Assembly (NCBI GenBank): GCA_947683625.1
Contig: CANTUR010000037.1
Span: 1,240,001-1,304,000 of the forward strand
DNA length: 64,000 nucleotides
Source of the DNA: Mallotus nudiflorus
Taxonomy: Eukaryota; Streptophyta; Magnoliopsida; Malpighiales; Euphorbiaceae
Direction: 5' to 3'
In this document: one piece after another, positions 13,140-25,149 of the stretch
Layout: every line of letters starts with the position of its first letter
How positions within the stretch are numbered: the first letter of the stretch is position 1
Position numbers and translations under genes: made by a program
The notes under the pieces: model-generated
Databases searched by the model: none
What the model was told of the DNA's origin: nothing
The model's input: only the letters and a program-made list of their open reading frames with translations

Positions 13140-15312
13140 TATAGATGATGGGGTTTAGCGCACATCTAAGATTTTAGTAATCGAGACACTATTTGAGTTC
13201 AAGGATCTAGGGAACACATGAACCACTGTCACAAAGACATAGCCTTGAGATGAGGAGTTGCCACCTAGGGTAATAACTGGGACAAATCGAAAGTGGTGGC
13301 ACTTGATTTTAGCATATGACACTTAGGGGTGTTTATGTGCACTTTTGAGCAATACGTGCTGATACTCGAGTTGTGTTGGACCATTCCAGGACCACTTTTA
13401 GAGGTTTTAGGGCCTTCCAGATGTGTTTTGGAAGTCTTTTTTCTCAAAATCGATTCTATTTTTTCATGAAGCTAGGTCTCAATCTAACAAAAGACTCACT
13501 AGCCCAATAAGCTGAGCATTCTAAGAGGAGTTTTCTTGAAATAAAACCTTTCTTTGTTCTGATAATTTGTATTTCACAAGGTTGGAGCATAACTTAATGG
13601 CTCAGTGATCAATTTTGCACTCTAGTGTGGTCGATTAGGTTTTTAAAGTTGCACACTTTAGAGGTGTTACGAACGAGCAAACTCTTGTCATCTCGGGGAT
13701 TCATTTCATCACTTGACCTTTTTGGGGACAATCAAATTTGAGGTATGACAGTGGGCCAAGTCAAATTTAAGGTATAATAATGGTTCTATGTCTAAATTAA
13801 CTAAATGGGTCTAAGTTATCTTTAACCTAAAATTTAATTAATTATAGGCCTAAAAATCAATTTTAATTAATTAAACCTAATCCTAATTAAACTAGTAAAC
13901 CTATTAAAGAAAAGGTGAATCTAATTGTTAAACCTAAAAAACCTAAAATCATGAGTTTAAGGAAGACACGACAAAACATAATATAAAAATTAACAAATCA
14001 AATAAAATAATTATACAAAAAATTAATTAAAATGCATAAATCAGAAAGAAAATAAAAAACATGAAGATAATAAACTAAACTATGCAACAAATAAAACTAC
14101 ATTAATCATGCATTCAATGATATCTAACCCTAATAAATTATATGCAACTTAAATTTACTACAACCACCATTAATTTTAATTAAAGCTCTACCAAAAAAAC
14201 CTAATTTATTAATCAATTAATAAAAATATAACACACAACACACACACAGGATTCCACTATTTCCACTATTAGGGCTATTACAATGATCTACTGAAAATAA
14301 AAATAAAAATTAATACAACCCCAAAAAACTAAATGATTAAAAAACATAAAATAAAACAACCAAAAAAGTAATGACAAATAATAAACCCTAGAAACTATAT
14401 TCAAATGCAAAATTCAATCTATGGCATTTCATGGATCTTCATAGGTTTTGTTCTCTACAATGAATTCATCATGTAACTCCATCCATAATCACAAACACAT
14501 AAATAGAAAATAAAATAAACAATGATTAGTAATTAAAAAAATTAAAATTAAAATTAAATAAAATCAAAATAAATAAAAGAGGGTAGAAGAAGAGATAATT
14601 GGATGAATACATTATTGATTTGCTCCTCAGAGTGGTATAAATCACCATTATTATTTTTTTAAATAGATCTTCAGTGCTTGATTTCTTTGCAAAAAAGGAC
14701 TACTGCTTCTTTTTTAAAAGAACAGTATGCAAAAATAAAAATTTTTTTAAAGTTGAAAGCTACATAAAAAGAAGAAAAAGAAGTCCCTTTCCAAAAGAGT
14801 TGAGCTGGGATTATATAGAAAACTCTAACTAAAGTCACATATCTTACTATCACTTTTCCCCTCAAAGTGATAAAGTTTTGGTTTAATAAGGACTTTTAAT
14901 TTCTTAAAAATTCAAATAAATCCTAGAAAGGGGACTTATCACATCATTTGAATAATTAAAATTCAAAAAATATTTTTTCTTTACTGAAAAACCAAAAAAA
15001 CACAAACGGAACATGATCAAAATAGTATAATCCCGATTGGGATTATATAATTTTAATCAAAATTATGTAATTCCTATTAGAATTACATAATTCCACATTC
15101 TAATTTTTTTATTTAAATTATAAAAAGACCCCTAAAAGAATTTAAACTTTTCAATTAGGTCATTAAAGAAAACATTATAATTAAGTCCTTAAAGCTATAA
15201 TTAAGCCCTAAAATTTAAAAATTAATATCCACATATCTATTTATAACAAATTTTCATCATTGGAGTCCTCTGTCATATCCATACTCAACTATCCTAAAAA
15301 TGGGTGCTTACA
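13140..15312 (-). repeat. 5' LTR of the Tat/Ogre-type element
   Basis: Homologous to 2698-4923. The inner end reads tatagatgatgggg where the other LTR has tgtagacggtgggg, so the terminal TG dinucleotide has decayed to TA; the outer end keeps gcttaca. Differences of G to A and C to T type are frequent, as expected for methylated repeats. Confidence 0.87.
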
Positions 15313-15317
15313 ATGGT
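15313..15317. repeat. 5-bp TSD (ATGGT), right
   Basis: Exact partner of 2693-2697. Confidence 0.93.
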
Positions 15318-16089
15318 ATATTTTGGTATATTTATGGTATATTATTATTTTCTTATATATTATGGGAAAGATATTAATTGGCTTTATGGAGTGATATGTG
15401 ATGTATTTAACTGATGATGAGTTAAATAGAGTGTTGTGACAGTGTGGTGAACTCTTGATGTATATGTAAATATAAGAAATATGAATGGATAAATATGAGA
15501 ATGCAATGTTACTTATGAATGAGGCAGGGCTGTGTACGATATGGAATCCCCTTAAAATGCAGTAATAAGGCTAAAGAAATATTTGGTACCAAATTATGGT
15601 GGGCTGTGTTGTATAGGGATCCATGAATTAAAAAAATTGAATTACATGTAATTCATAAGTACATTGTTGTCTAGAAAAAAATACTATGCTATTACGATTT
15701 TGTACATACTATAAATTCATCGTTGTCCAACAGAAAACACTATAATTATGGCAATGTTACGTGCATTATAGAATCCCTTTGATAATCGTATAAAGGCTAA
15801 AGAAATAGGTTATACATACTGTGCTACTTTGACTATGTACATACTATAAATTATAGTCAAACATTGAATGGATTGATAATACAACATATTTAAATGTGTT
15901 ATTTTTTATAGAATATTATGTTATTCATTTGCTAAGTTGCAAGCTCACTCTTTAGCAATATTTTTCAGGATTAGAAGGAATGTAATCTGTCTTGAAGAAA
16001 TATTTGCATCAATTACACAAGCATTGTCTCAGGTTTTTTTAGCATGACATGCTTAATAAATTTTATTATATTACATTAAAGTTAATGTA

Positions 16090-16179
<90 letters not shown>

Positions 16180-16291
16180 GTGATGTATATATTGACATAT
16201 GAAATAAAGTTAAAATATTGATGGAGATGTTATGTATTAGTCATATGCATATATGCATACAATGTATGTTTGGCATCCTTAACAAATGTCA
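15318..16291 (+). repeat. LTR of copy A, right fragment
   Basis: Continues the LTR interrupted at 2697 and is homologous to 22660-23601. It carries the shared word gatgttatgtattagtcata and ends ggcatcctt...tgtca. A (GT)n(AT)n microsatellite at 16097-16176 is present here but not in the other LTR. Confidence 0.8.
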
Positions 16292-16298
16292 AATTTAG

Positions 16299-16310
16299 TG
16301 GTATCAGAGC
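16299..16310 (+). other. primer binding site (initiator-Met tRNA type)
   Basis: TGGTATCAGAGC lies 7 bases after the LTR end. It is the standard plant site complementary to the 3' end of initiator methionine tRNA. It shows that 15318-16291 acts as the 5' LTR for the element lying to its right. Confidence 0.88.
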
Positions 16311-16777
16311 ATGGTTTGGAATCCTTTGGGATAAAAATGTGGATGCATGTACATGTTAGGAGTACATATAGATATTAAGAATTAAGTCTAAGTGTTTGTA
16401 TTTTGAATATGATGAGTAGGGAGGGTCCAACTGAAGACCAAGTGACTCTAAATCTGTGCATGGGGTTGAACATACAAATGCACTACCATAACTAACTTAG
16501 GAATTATCACCAGTAATGCATATAATTCACTTGAACATATGAATCTTAAATCATTCCATTTAAATATGTGAATTCCATATCCTTTCATTTGTTTTACGTT
16601 TGCCAAAGTGTATTTCAATGGTCTATTTGAGTATGTGTAATATAGGATGTATTTGGGGGTATTGTAAAATTGAACATTTATTCCATAAATAAATGCAAGA
16701 AATTAAATCTAGTTGACTTGATTACATAGATTAATTTTAACTTTTGGGTTGATGGTTGGTTAAAATATAATAATAAT

Positions 16778-16815
<38 letters not shown>

Positions 16816-18270
16816 GTGGATATTTATGGGATTTTCTTTGTGTTGTAGGAAACTAAAAAGCTCCACTTCTTCTCAACCATAAACCATAGTTCTCTTACCA
16901 AAAAAAAATTCCTTTCTTTTTCTCTTAAACTTCTGAACTTGAATCCTAATGATTTTAGCTCCTAATTCATTATTAATTATTTTCCTTCTAAATTATATTT
17001 GAAATTCTGTGGTGATGGTGTGAAAATGATTTTATAGCTTTTGAATTATATTTTAGACCAGAATTTTTATACTCCTGTTTTCATAGTCATAAAAGAAGGA
17101 TTAGGAGAAATACAAAATATGAAATTTGTAGATTTATGTCTTATCTATATGCTTGTAAAGTTTTATCATGAATTCTAGTATGTGTGATGAGAAATATTTC
17201 TTTTGATTGGGACTAGTTTAGATTGTATCTACTGCATATAGCTTTCCTTTGCCTAATAAATATGAGACCATTAGAGGCTGAATTAAGCAAATTATTAATT
17301 ATGAGTTTTGTTCCTTTATATGTTATCTAATAGCCTGTGATGCAGTTTCATAAAATAATATGTGTGTAATAGGAAATCATCCTTGGAGTGGGGCTGATTC
17401 TGTTTGATATGTCTGTAGGCAGTCCGATATTTCTTAGATAATATAAGGGCTTTAAAGGTTAAAGTAAATGAATTATAAAATATGAAAGTTTCTCTGTTAT
17501 ATGTTAGTGAAGTTTTTAAAATAGGGTTTTGCAATTGGGCTTATATAACTTATGAAATTCTAAAATGAAAAGTGACCTGCTCAAATTTTTTTTATACAAA
17601 ACATAAGTCTAGATTCAAAATTTTACCATTAATTGTAAAAAGCTTATATCATATTGATTTTTGGATATGTTATAGCCATATGTGTCTAGTTTTATAAAAA
17701 AAAATCATGTAATTTGGAATTGTGTGGCAAGAGTTATTCACTCTCAGGTCAAGCAAGGCGAAACTGTCTAACGAGAAAGAAATATGCATAAATGCTAGGT
17801 TTATATATATATAACATATCCTAATTACATACTATGCATAAAAATTATTATAATTATATTCTTAATTAAATATATATCATATTTTAGGATCTTAAATTAC
17901 TGGTAAAGCTTGAAAAGGTGATACAAGTTGTCCACAAAGTGATTGACAACTAAAAGGTGAGTATAAAAATGGATTAAATTCTTGGGTGAAATTGTGTGAT
18001 TGAGATGGGTGTGATGGATGAGTTATAGTTTGATTGATAATGTATATATTCTATGAGATTTTAAGGTAAATTACTTTTTGATTTCAATTACTGCCTGTTT
18101 CCATATGATTAAAAAGGGGTGTGAAGCTTATTTAGCTAATATGGCAAATGTATCTAAAGTTAGTCTAGGAGTAATCGATGTTCTAGTAGTGAAGGAATTT
18201 GCAAATTTATTTCTAAAAGATCTACAAAGTTTACCTCCACATAAAGAGACTATCTTTGAGATAGAAAATA

Positions 18271-18700
18271 AGGAAAAGTATGGAAAACCACCCTATGGTT
18301 TCACGATTTTGCACTTTTAAGAATGTGTTTTATTTTTCGACAATTTAGATCTTGTGTTTGTTACCGTTAGACAATTTTTAGTATATAAGGGTAACATTGT
18401 TAAATGATTCCAATGATGTTAGTATCATACATTGGAAATCGTCAAACGGCGGTAAATAGAGGACCCAAAATTGTCAAAAAAGTGATACTTCAAATTGCAA
18501 AATGTTAAAACCATAGGGTAGTTTTCCATACTTTCTTCTTTATTACTTTTAGTTATATCATACATCATTTAATGGTGTTAGTCTCATATACTGTAAATTA
18601 TCAAACGGCAACAAATATAGGACCTAAATTGTTAAAAAATGAAACACATACTTAAAAGTGCAAAACCATGAAAGCACAGCGTGGTTTTTCATACTTTCCC
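18271..18700. mobile_element. 430-bp MITE, Mutator-like
   Basis: Long inverted ends: GGAAAAGTATGGAAAACCAC at left and, reversed, GGGAAAGTATGAAAAACCAC at right, with homology continuing for more than 100 bp. The flanks are atagaaaata and atagaaacta (18261-18270 and 18701-18710), a 10-bp duplication with one mismatch, which fits the 9-10 bp of Mutator-type elements. Copy A has the single unfilled atagaaacta at 1630-1639. A third copy of the terminal sequence lies inside at about 18405-18540, in the same orientation as the right end. No coding capacity. Confidence 0.85.
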
Positions 18701-19271
18701 ATAGAAACTATATCAGCGGTAACACTATAATCAATTGCACCATATCAAATGAACCCTTATATTAGAGCTTAGGTTTGATTGATTCTAAGACATTTATAGA
18801 ATGGGGATGAAAGAACACTACAAAGATTGGTTATTTTTAAGAATTTGATAATAAGGATACAAGATCTTAATAGAATTATGGTTTAAAATCTAGGATTGTT
18901 CATGAGTCTATGGAGTAGTGTGCATGTTAGGAATGAAATTTGTATTTAATAGAGTTGAATATGACTTATTCCATCTCGCATACATGGATTATTTGCAGTG
19001 AAGGTTGAAATGTCAGTAGGAATAATTTATAGAAATATAATTTATGAAATAAGAAAAAAATATTTAGAAATAGAATAATATTTGAGAATTTGATGATTTG
19101 AGGATTTGAATCAAAATATGGTTATAGTTAATAAATTTTATGAGTGGTAATGGAAATATAAGAACTTCCTGATTATGGTGAGTTAAATTTTTATTTAGTA
19201 AAGCAACATATTAATTTATGTCATCTTGTCAAATTACAAGTAGTTTATCCAAATGTCATTTGTGGGAATTT

Positions 19272-19353
<82 letters not shown>

Positions 19354-21020
19354 GAGTGTGTATTTCATCAAGATAAAAATAGATGTATGAAAGGTTGGAT
19401 AGGAAATGAAGCATACTAAGATGCTTGAACTTATCACATGGTGTAATCAAATGCAAAAAAAAAAAATAGAAGTTAATGTTACTTGTTGGTACCAAATAGT
19501 AAAAAGGACTATTATATAGTAATAAATATAAAATTTATAGATTATATGAGATATGTGCATAGTAGAATGGTATATGTATAGACAAGCATGTTGAATAGGA
19601 AACAAGTTTGAAATTCAAATCTATGGTTGGAATTGTTTAGCTTAAGGAAACTAAAGGCATAGTCTTAAAATGCTGAATAGAGCATTTAACTAATTGATCT
19701 CATAGAACAATTACGTAGTTTAAAAGATGCTAGTCATACTAAGGGTGGAATTATTGTTAAGAAAAAACTTATAGTGAAAGAAGTATATAAGAAAATTTGA
19801 TGAATTTCATAAAAACATAAAATTTGAGGAAATCAAAATAAAATTGTGTGAAATTTTTATTTAATGGTGTAACATTTGATTTATTACATTATAAGATACA
19901 TGAATGAATGGTGATGAAAGATAAGGTGTTGGTAGAAATTATTTATAAGAATATAACTTGTGAAAATACAAGTAATATTTAAAGATTGATTATTCTTGAA
20001 GACATTATGATTGAGAATTTAAGACTAGTTAAGAATATAGTTGAAAGATATTGAAGACAATACTAAGTCTACTTGAAACTCCACATATATTGTGGATGAA
20101 ATTATATATATTTAATGGTATAATAAAATTTTCTTTTATAATATAGGACTTGAAACATGATAAAAAAAATGTGATCTACTTAAAAGTGATACTCTAAAAT
20201 GTCATTTTGAAAGTCTACATGATATTTCGAGGGTATTCCACTTTGAAGGAAATAAAAATTTTATGGACAATAGTTGTTGATTTAATATTCTATCGGCTGA
20301 GAATATTGATGTATTACATAGTCAGTATTCTTGAACATATCACCGCATAGTTTAAAGTTAAAATTTAACTTATTTTGATGTAAGGATCATCAAAGTTAAG
20401 ATTAGTTTATTAATAAAGTTCATGGTGACAACCATGGTAAAGACTTCAAAATTGCAAATGTTGCCAAACCTCATAAGGAATAATTTTTAGAAATTATTCT
20501 TATAAATGCAATAATAATTATCTATATTACTTTAGGGAGTTTTATAGTATATAGCATGTAAGAATGTGTACGAGGACTTCATAATTAGAGATCATAATGT
20601 ATTGTGAAATAAAATGATTTCCATAGTTAAAGTGGTTTAGAAGAATTGGCATAAGAAAGGAAAATATGATATGACAATATTTAACATTGGTGATTTCCAT
20701 TATACACTAACTATGGTGAGACTCCACAAAATTTCCACGTTTCCATGTTAAGAAGATATAGATATGTTCCTAGCCATGTGGTATAAGAGTCAAAAATACA
20801 GTTGACAGAAGATTTAAATTATAAAGTAGAACCAATTGAAATTCTTAATAGACAAATAAAAAAATTGCATAACAAAGAAATTCTAATAGTAAAGTTAAAG
20901 TGGAGTCGGTATTCACCAAAATAAGCTACATAGGAGGTGGAAAAAGGACATGAAAGTTCAATACCCTTTTCCATTTCCTGAGTTTGGTGAGTCACATTTA
21001 ATTTCAAGGATGAAATTTCC

Positions 21021-21035
21021 TAAGGTGGGGAGAAA
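21021..21035 (+). other. polypurine tract of copy B
   Basis: taaggtggggagaaa directly precedes the LTR start TGTAATGCCC. The preceding words (ggatgaaatttcctaagg) are typical of the 3' end of Tekay-type polyproteins. Confidence 0.75.
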
Positions 21036-23601
21036 TGTAATGCCCACCTATTGCATTGCATTTATTTCATAACATGCATAACATATAAACATGAGAAATG
21101 CATGAGATATGTATGGTATTAATTCCAATGTTATATAGGAGAAAATTATAAATGTTTACGGTTAAATCTATAACTAGAATTAGAAAGTTAAAGGTCTAAA
21201 TTGATTAATGGACATATATATATATATAATTAACATGTGTGGAAATATTTTATTGGTTAGAAAAAAGATAAGAGGAAGTGGATTATGGGAGAAGAGAAGA
21301 TTAGGACAAAGAAAAAAAAAAAAGGGTTGCCATCTAGATAGAAAAGGGAAAAAGGAAGGAAGAAAATATTTTCTTCAAAAAAAAATTGTCCAAGCTAATT
21401 TTGAAAGTTTAAAATCATTTTAGACCATTAATCATTATTCCTAAGTGCACAAGTGATTAATTTGGTAAGTAATTTTAATATTTTTATTTAATTGAGTTAG
21501 GGTTTTGAAGATGCAAAATTTGAGTTCTAAGGATATAGTTTTTCTGTTCTATTATTTTTATCATATATTGAGCTAGGAAGCTTTAAATTGAGTGTTATTT
21601 AATGATATAAAAACTTCAAAATGTTATCTAAAAATATTTCTTCTTTAGCTCAATCTATTTCAAAATCTTTGCTAGTGTAATAAAAGGAAATATTTTATTG
21701 TTTAGATTTCGTAGCTGGTCTAAGTAAGGTGGATTGTTTCATAGAGTTCTTCCTCTATACACCTTCAATTGAAGCAAAGTAAATTTTAAATTACTCCATA
21801 CACATAGGGTTAATACTTTGGAAATTCTCATTTTAAGACATATTGTATAGAATTAATGGTGAATTTTTAAATTCACCCAATTAAATATGTTATAGTTGGC
21901 ATCTTCATAAGTTTAGGTAGTTTAATGATGTTATTATGTTAGATAAGGTTCTATTATTTTTGGATGCTTAAAAAAACAAGTGAATTATGATCTATTTTTG
22001 CTAAACCAAAGGGAAATGAAGTTGTTATAAAATTAAATACAAGTAAAGGGAAGGAAGTAATAAAGGTAAGTGAATAACTTAATGTTCTATATGAATATAA
22101 CACTTAAAATAAATAGTTATAAATTTATTTGTTAAGCTTATTGGATAATAGAAATATATGTGTTCTAATTGATAGATGCTAATTTTTTATTATTGTGTTG
22201 ATGATTGATTGTACTTCATATTAGACTTTATATATGAATGAGATTGTATATATGAATAATGGTTGCTGAATTCGGGTGTCCTATTTGGGTAAGAATAGAT
22301 TAATTGTTGAAGCCATATCTAAAGTTTCATAACTCCAAATGGGATATTGGTTATTCTTATGAAAACTTTGAGATGTTATCTACAAAATTAATATAAATAA
22401 AGGATGCTTAATTTTTCTATTTGGATGGCCATTTTTTCCAATACTTTATATAGCTTAGTCTTTGATGACACATTGACCATGGTGGAATGTTTTTTATATT
22501 TCTCCTTCTATATATATCCAATTGATGTGAAATAAGTTTTAAATTAATCTAGACTTATAATACTATTAAGCTAGAGAATATGGCTTTGATATTCATAACT
22601 TTGAATTTTTGGTGTATTTTTGAATTTACAATGTCAATTTTACCATGTTGAAATATGGTATATTTTGGTATATTAGTGGTATATTATTATTTTCTTATAT
22701 ATTATGGGGAAGATATTAATTGGCTTTATGGAATGATAAGTGATGTATTTATTTGATGATGAGTTAAATAGAATGTTGCGACAGTGTGGTGAACTCTTGA
22801 TGTATATGTAAATATAAGAAATATGAATAGATAAATATGAGGACACAATGCTACTTGTGAATGAGGCAGGGCTGTGCGCAATATGGAATCCCCTTGAAAT
22901 ATAGTAATAAGGCTAAAGAAATATTTGGTACCAAATTATGGTAGGTTGTGTCGTATGGGGATTCATGAATAAAAAAATTGAATTACACGTCATTCATAAG
23001 TACATTGTTGTCTAGAAAAAATACTATGCTATTACGATTTTGTACAGATTATAAGTTCATTGTTGTCCAAGAGAAAACACTATGATTATGGCAATGTTAT
23101 GGCATTATGGAATCCCTTCGATAAGCCGTATAAAGGCTAAAGAAATATGTTGTACATACTATGCTACTATGACTATGTACATACTATAAATTATAGATAA
23201 ACATTGAATGGATTAATAGTTGATAATATTACATGTTTAAATGTGCTATTTTTCATATAATATTATTTTATTCATTGCTGAATTGCAGGCTCACTCCTCT
23301 GCAATATTTTTTACGATTAGAAGGATTGTAATCTGTCTTAAAGAAATATTTACATTAATTAAATTAGCATTATGTCAGGTGGGTCAGCAACGCGGTTGTC
23401 CTTAGGTTTTTTTAGCATGACATGCTTAATAAATTTTATTATGTTGTATTAAGGTTAATGTATTATATATGTCTAACATGAGGGGAGATGTGAGCTACTT
23501 AATGTATATATATCATGTAAAATAAAGTTAAGACATTGATGGAGATGTTATGTATTAGTCATATGCATACAATATATGCTTGGCATCCTTAATAGTTGTC
23601 A
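21036..23601 (+). repeat. 3' LTR of copy B (2.57 kb)
   Basis: The start TGTAATGCCC is fixed by the purine tract. The end ...ttgtca is inferred from where homology to the copy A LTR stops. The right two thirds match copy A; the first 1.1 kb has no counterpart in the window because copy A lost it. An A-rich purine region (21260-21390) follows a short TA run. I see no TSD, since the partner LTR start is missing. Confidence 0.75.
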
Positions 23602-23639
23602 CAATGCACAATGTAACCAACCTAATTTTCAACATGAAA

Positions 23640-23905
23640 AAGGTTCATCTTGAAGGACTTCTTTGGAGAGCAAGTTAGAGAAGTTCATGGATATGATGAC
23701 TACAAAAATGAGCCAATAAGATAAGGTTATAAAGAGGTTAGAGGGAAATTTTGAGCAACGTACTGAGACACTTAGCTCATATTCAAGAATCATTTTTCCT
23801 CTATCCATAGTTTAGAAGTGCAAATAGGGCAATTGGCAAACTCTTTGTTAATGAAAAATCAAGGTTCATTACCAAGCAACAGAAAAGATAAGATAATGTT
23901 CAGCT
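23640..23905 (+). pseudogene. Athila-type gag relic
   Basis: Two frames together read like the C-terminal half of Athila gag: SSIHSLEVQIGQLANSL, then QGSLPSNREK, which matches the conserved IRNLEVQIGQLA and LPSNTE words of that family. Stops interrupt it. It ends at an A13 run (23909-23921). No LTR was recognised near it, so this is an isolated fragment in the opposite orientation to the large Athila-like element at 28455-41860. Confidence 0.6.
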
Positions 23906-23929
23906 AATGAAAAAAAAAAAAAAGGGTCC

Positions 23930-25149
23930 TTTAGGACAACATGCAATTCCAATATATTTTTCTTCCTTATCCTTCTTAGCATCCTTAATATTGTTGGAAG
24001 TATTTCCATCATTGCTGGATGAGAGATTGCTTGCTAGAGATTTCAGCTTACTCTTCCTAAACTTATACTTTCTCAGAGACATACGGCTCTTAGGGCTTCC
24101 AAGGAGATGTTCCTTGTCAATGAAACTGCTTGAAATCCATCTTCTGGATGGGCTTGTTTTTTACTTGGACTCTCTTCATTAGTGTTTGATATCTTGTGCT
24201 TCTTTGTCTACATGGTTAGCATTACCAATACAAAATTTGAGTCGAGTGTGGTGGAGCTGGGATTCCTCGGTGAACTTCCTGGAGATTCAGCATTTGGGCT
24301 ATCTGGGCATATGCTTCTGTCAGGCTTGAGGGAAGATGAGCTCTTTTCAGGCTTGCTTTTTCTTTGAGGCCTAGTTAGAAAAAAGATCACATTCTCTTTA
24401 GGGATTTAGACTGAAATCTATCAACACAGCCGTCATCATGGCTGCAACTGACAGTGGAAGAAGCGTGCTTCATGGCCTCAGATGGCTTTCCTTTCCCTTC
24501 ACATAAAGGTGATTCTTTTGAAATAGGATTTGCATCACTCTCTAGGCTTAGCAACTGAGGACGACACGCTTGAGAATGGCTTGAAACCAGAGTTATTTTC
24601 TCTACTCTTTCAGAGAGAGAGACTGAGTTTTGATTGGTGAAAGCATTTTCATCAGCGGATAAGAGCTCCTCAAAAAGCATTTTCACATGCGGATAAGAGC
24701 TCCTGAAACAGGGAACCTGAGCTCTAGTTGCCATAAAAGAGTTAATTTAAAGGTTGAAACCATATGATTCCTGTTGAGAAAACCGGCATCTCAAAAGAAA
24801 ATTTGGACTCCCATTTTGATATAACCTTTAAGTTCCAATAGTTAGACCATGAAATTCCATACTTCACACGTTCCTTGTCCTCATCACTATAAATTTTGAA
24901 CAGAAAAACGTTTATGGTCCTCACATCCTGGACTTGAGCCTCTGATGCATAGCTCCAGACCTATAACAAGTTGTGCATGATCAAAATAGCAGAAACAAAT
25001 TTTGAAAGACAGATCTTACCAACGAGACGATTCCTTAGTTGTTCAGAAGGAGGGACATATGCTGAGGTTTGTCCTAATGAGCAGATTTGATCCTCCAGGT
25101 CCGGTGGGTGCTCTTCAATGAGCTGGAGATGTTTGCTGGAGGAGGCCAT
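23930..25149 (-). pseudogene. decayed protein-coding gene of unknown family
   Basis: Minus-strand coding-like pieces in order. 25149-25013 starts MASSSKHLQLIEEHPPDLED and ends QLRNRLVG at a good splice donor (GGTAAG). 24960-24742 reads WSYASEAQVQDVR, then YSDEDKERVKYG and ISWSNYWNLK, and ends at a stop. 24690-24390 is a serine-rich stretch. 24375-24208 is a basic/serine-proline stretch (KSKPEKSSSSLKPD). 24082-23930 reads MSLRKYKFRKSKLKSLA. Base composition is clearly more coding-like than the surroundings. The frames do not join cleanly: the first intron joins out of phase, and a 34-bp tandem duplication near 24630-24700 shifts the frame. I do not recognise the family. It could also be a real gene whose intron structure I have misread. 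Confidence 0.4.
24637..24704. repeat. 34-bp tandem duplication
   Basis: On the minus strand ggagctcttatccgc followed by a (g/t)gaaaatgctt-like word occurs twice, 34 bp apart, within the decayed gene. As 34 is not a multiple of three, the duplication breaks the reading frame. Confidence 0.75.

Larger units (their letters stand above)
2698..15312 (-). mobile_element. Tat/Ogre-type Ty3/gypsy retrotransposon, non-autonomous, 12.6 kb
   Basis: Two LTRs of about 2.2 kb (2698-4923 and 13140-15312) run TGTAGA...TTACA on the plus strand; read on the minus strand the element begins TGTAAGCACCC. It is flanked by ATGGT on both sides. On the minus strand the primer binding site TGGTGACTCC follows the 5' LTR (13138 downward) and a purine tract AAAGGGGGGCAAC precedes the 3' LTR (4936-4924). 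That combination is typical of the Tat/Ogre lineage. The internal 8.2 kb holds broken gag reading frames (10414-12360), then about 3.5 kb with no recognisable pol, then minisatellites next to the 3' LTR. Lacking RT and integrase, it must have been mobilised in trans or has lost its pol. Lineage rests on the PBS, PPT and LTR ends, not on RT. Confidence 0.82.
16292..21035 (+). mobile_element. Tekay/Del-type gypsy internal region, copy B (decayed)
   Basis: The region starts with a Met-tRNA primer site. No gag is seen between 16311 and 18077. 18078-18260 is an open run matching the chromovirus protease-RT linker (KKGCEAYLANMANVSKVSLG, VVKEFANLFLKDL, SLPPHKETIFEIE); it resumes after a MITE at 18705 with ETISA and IAPYQM. 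Sequence from 18780 to 20600 is too decayed to show RT. 20680-21000 recovers the integrase C-terminal part (TLTMVRLHKIS, then EPIEILNRQIKKLHNKEI and VKLKWSRYS), and a purine tract GGTGGGGAGAAA leads into the LTR at 21036. A (TA)n tract fills 19274-19348. Confidence 0.78.

Noticed and set aside
19271..19495. Small proteins with long IYIYIY runs (also 55745-55954).
   Set aside because: Translation of TA microsatellites.
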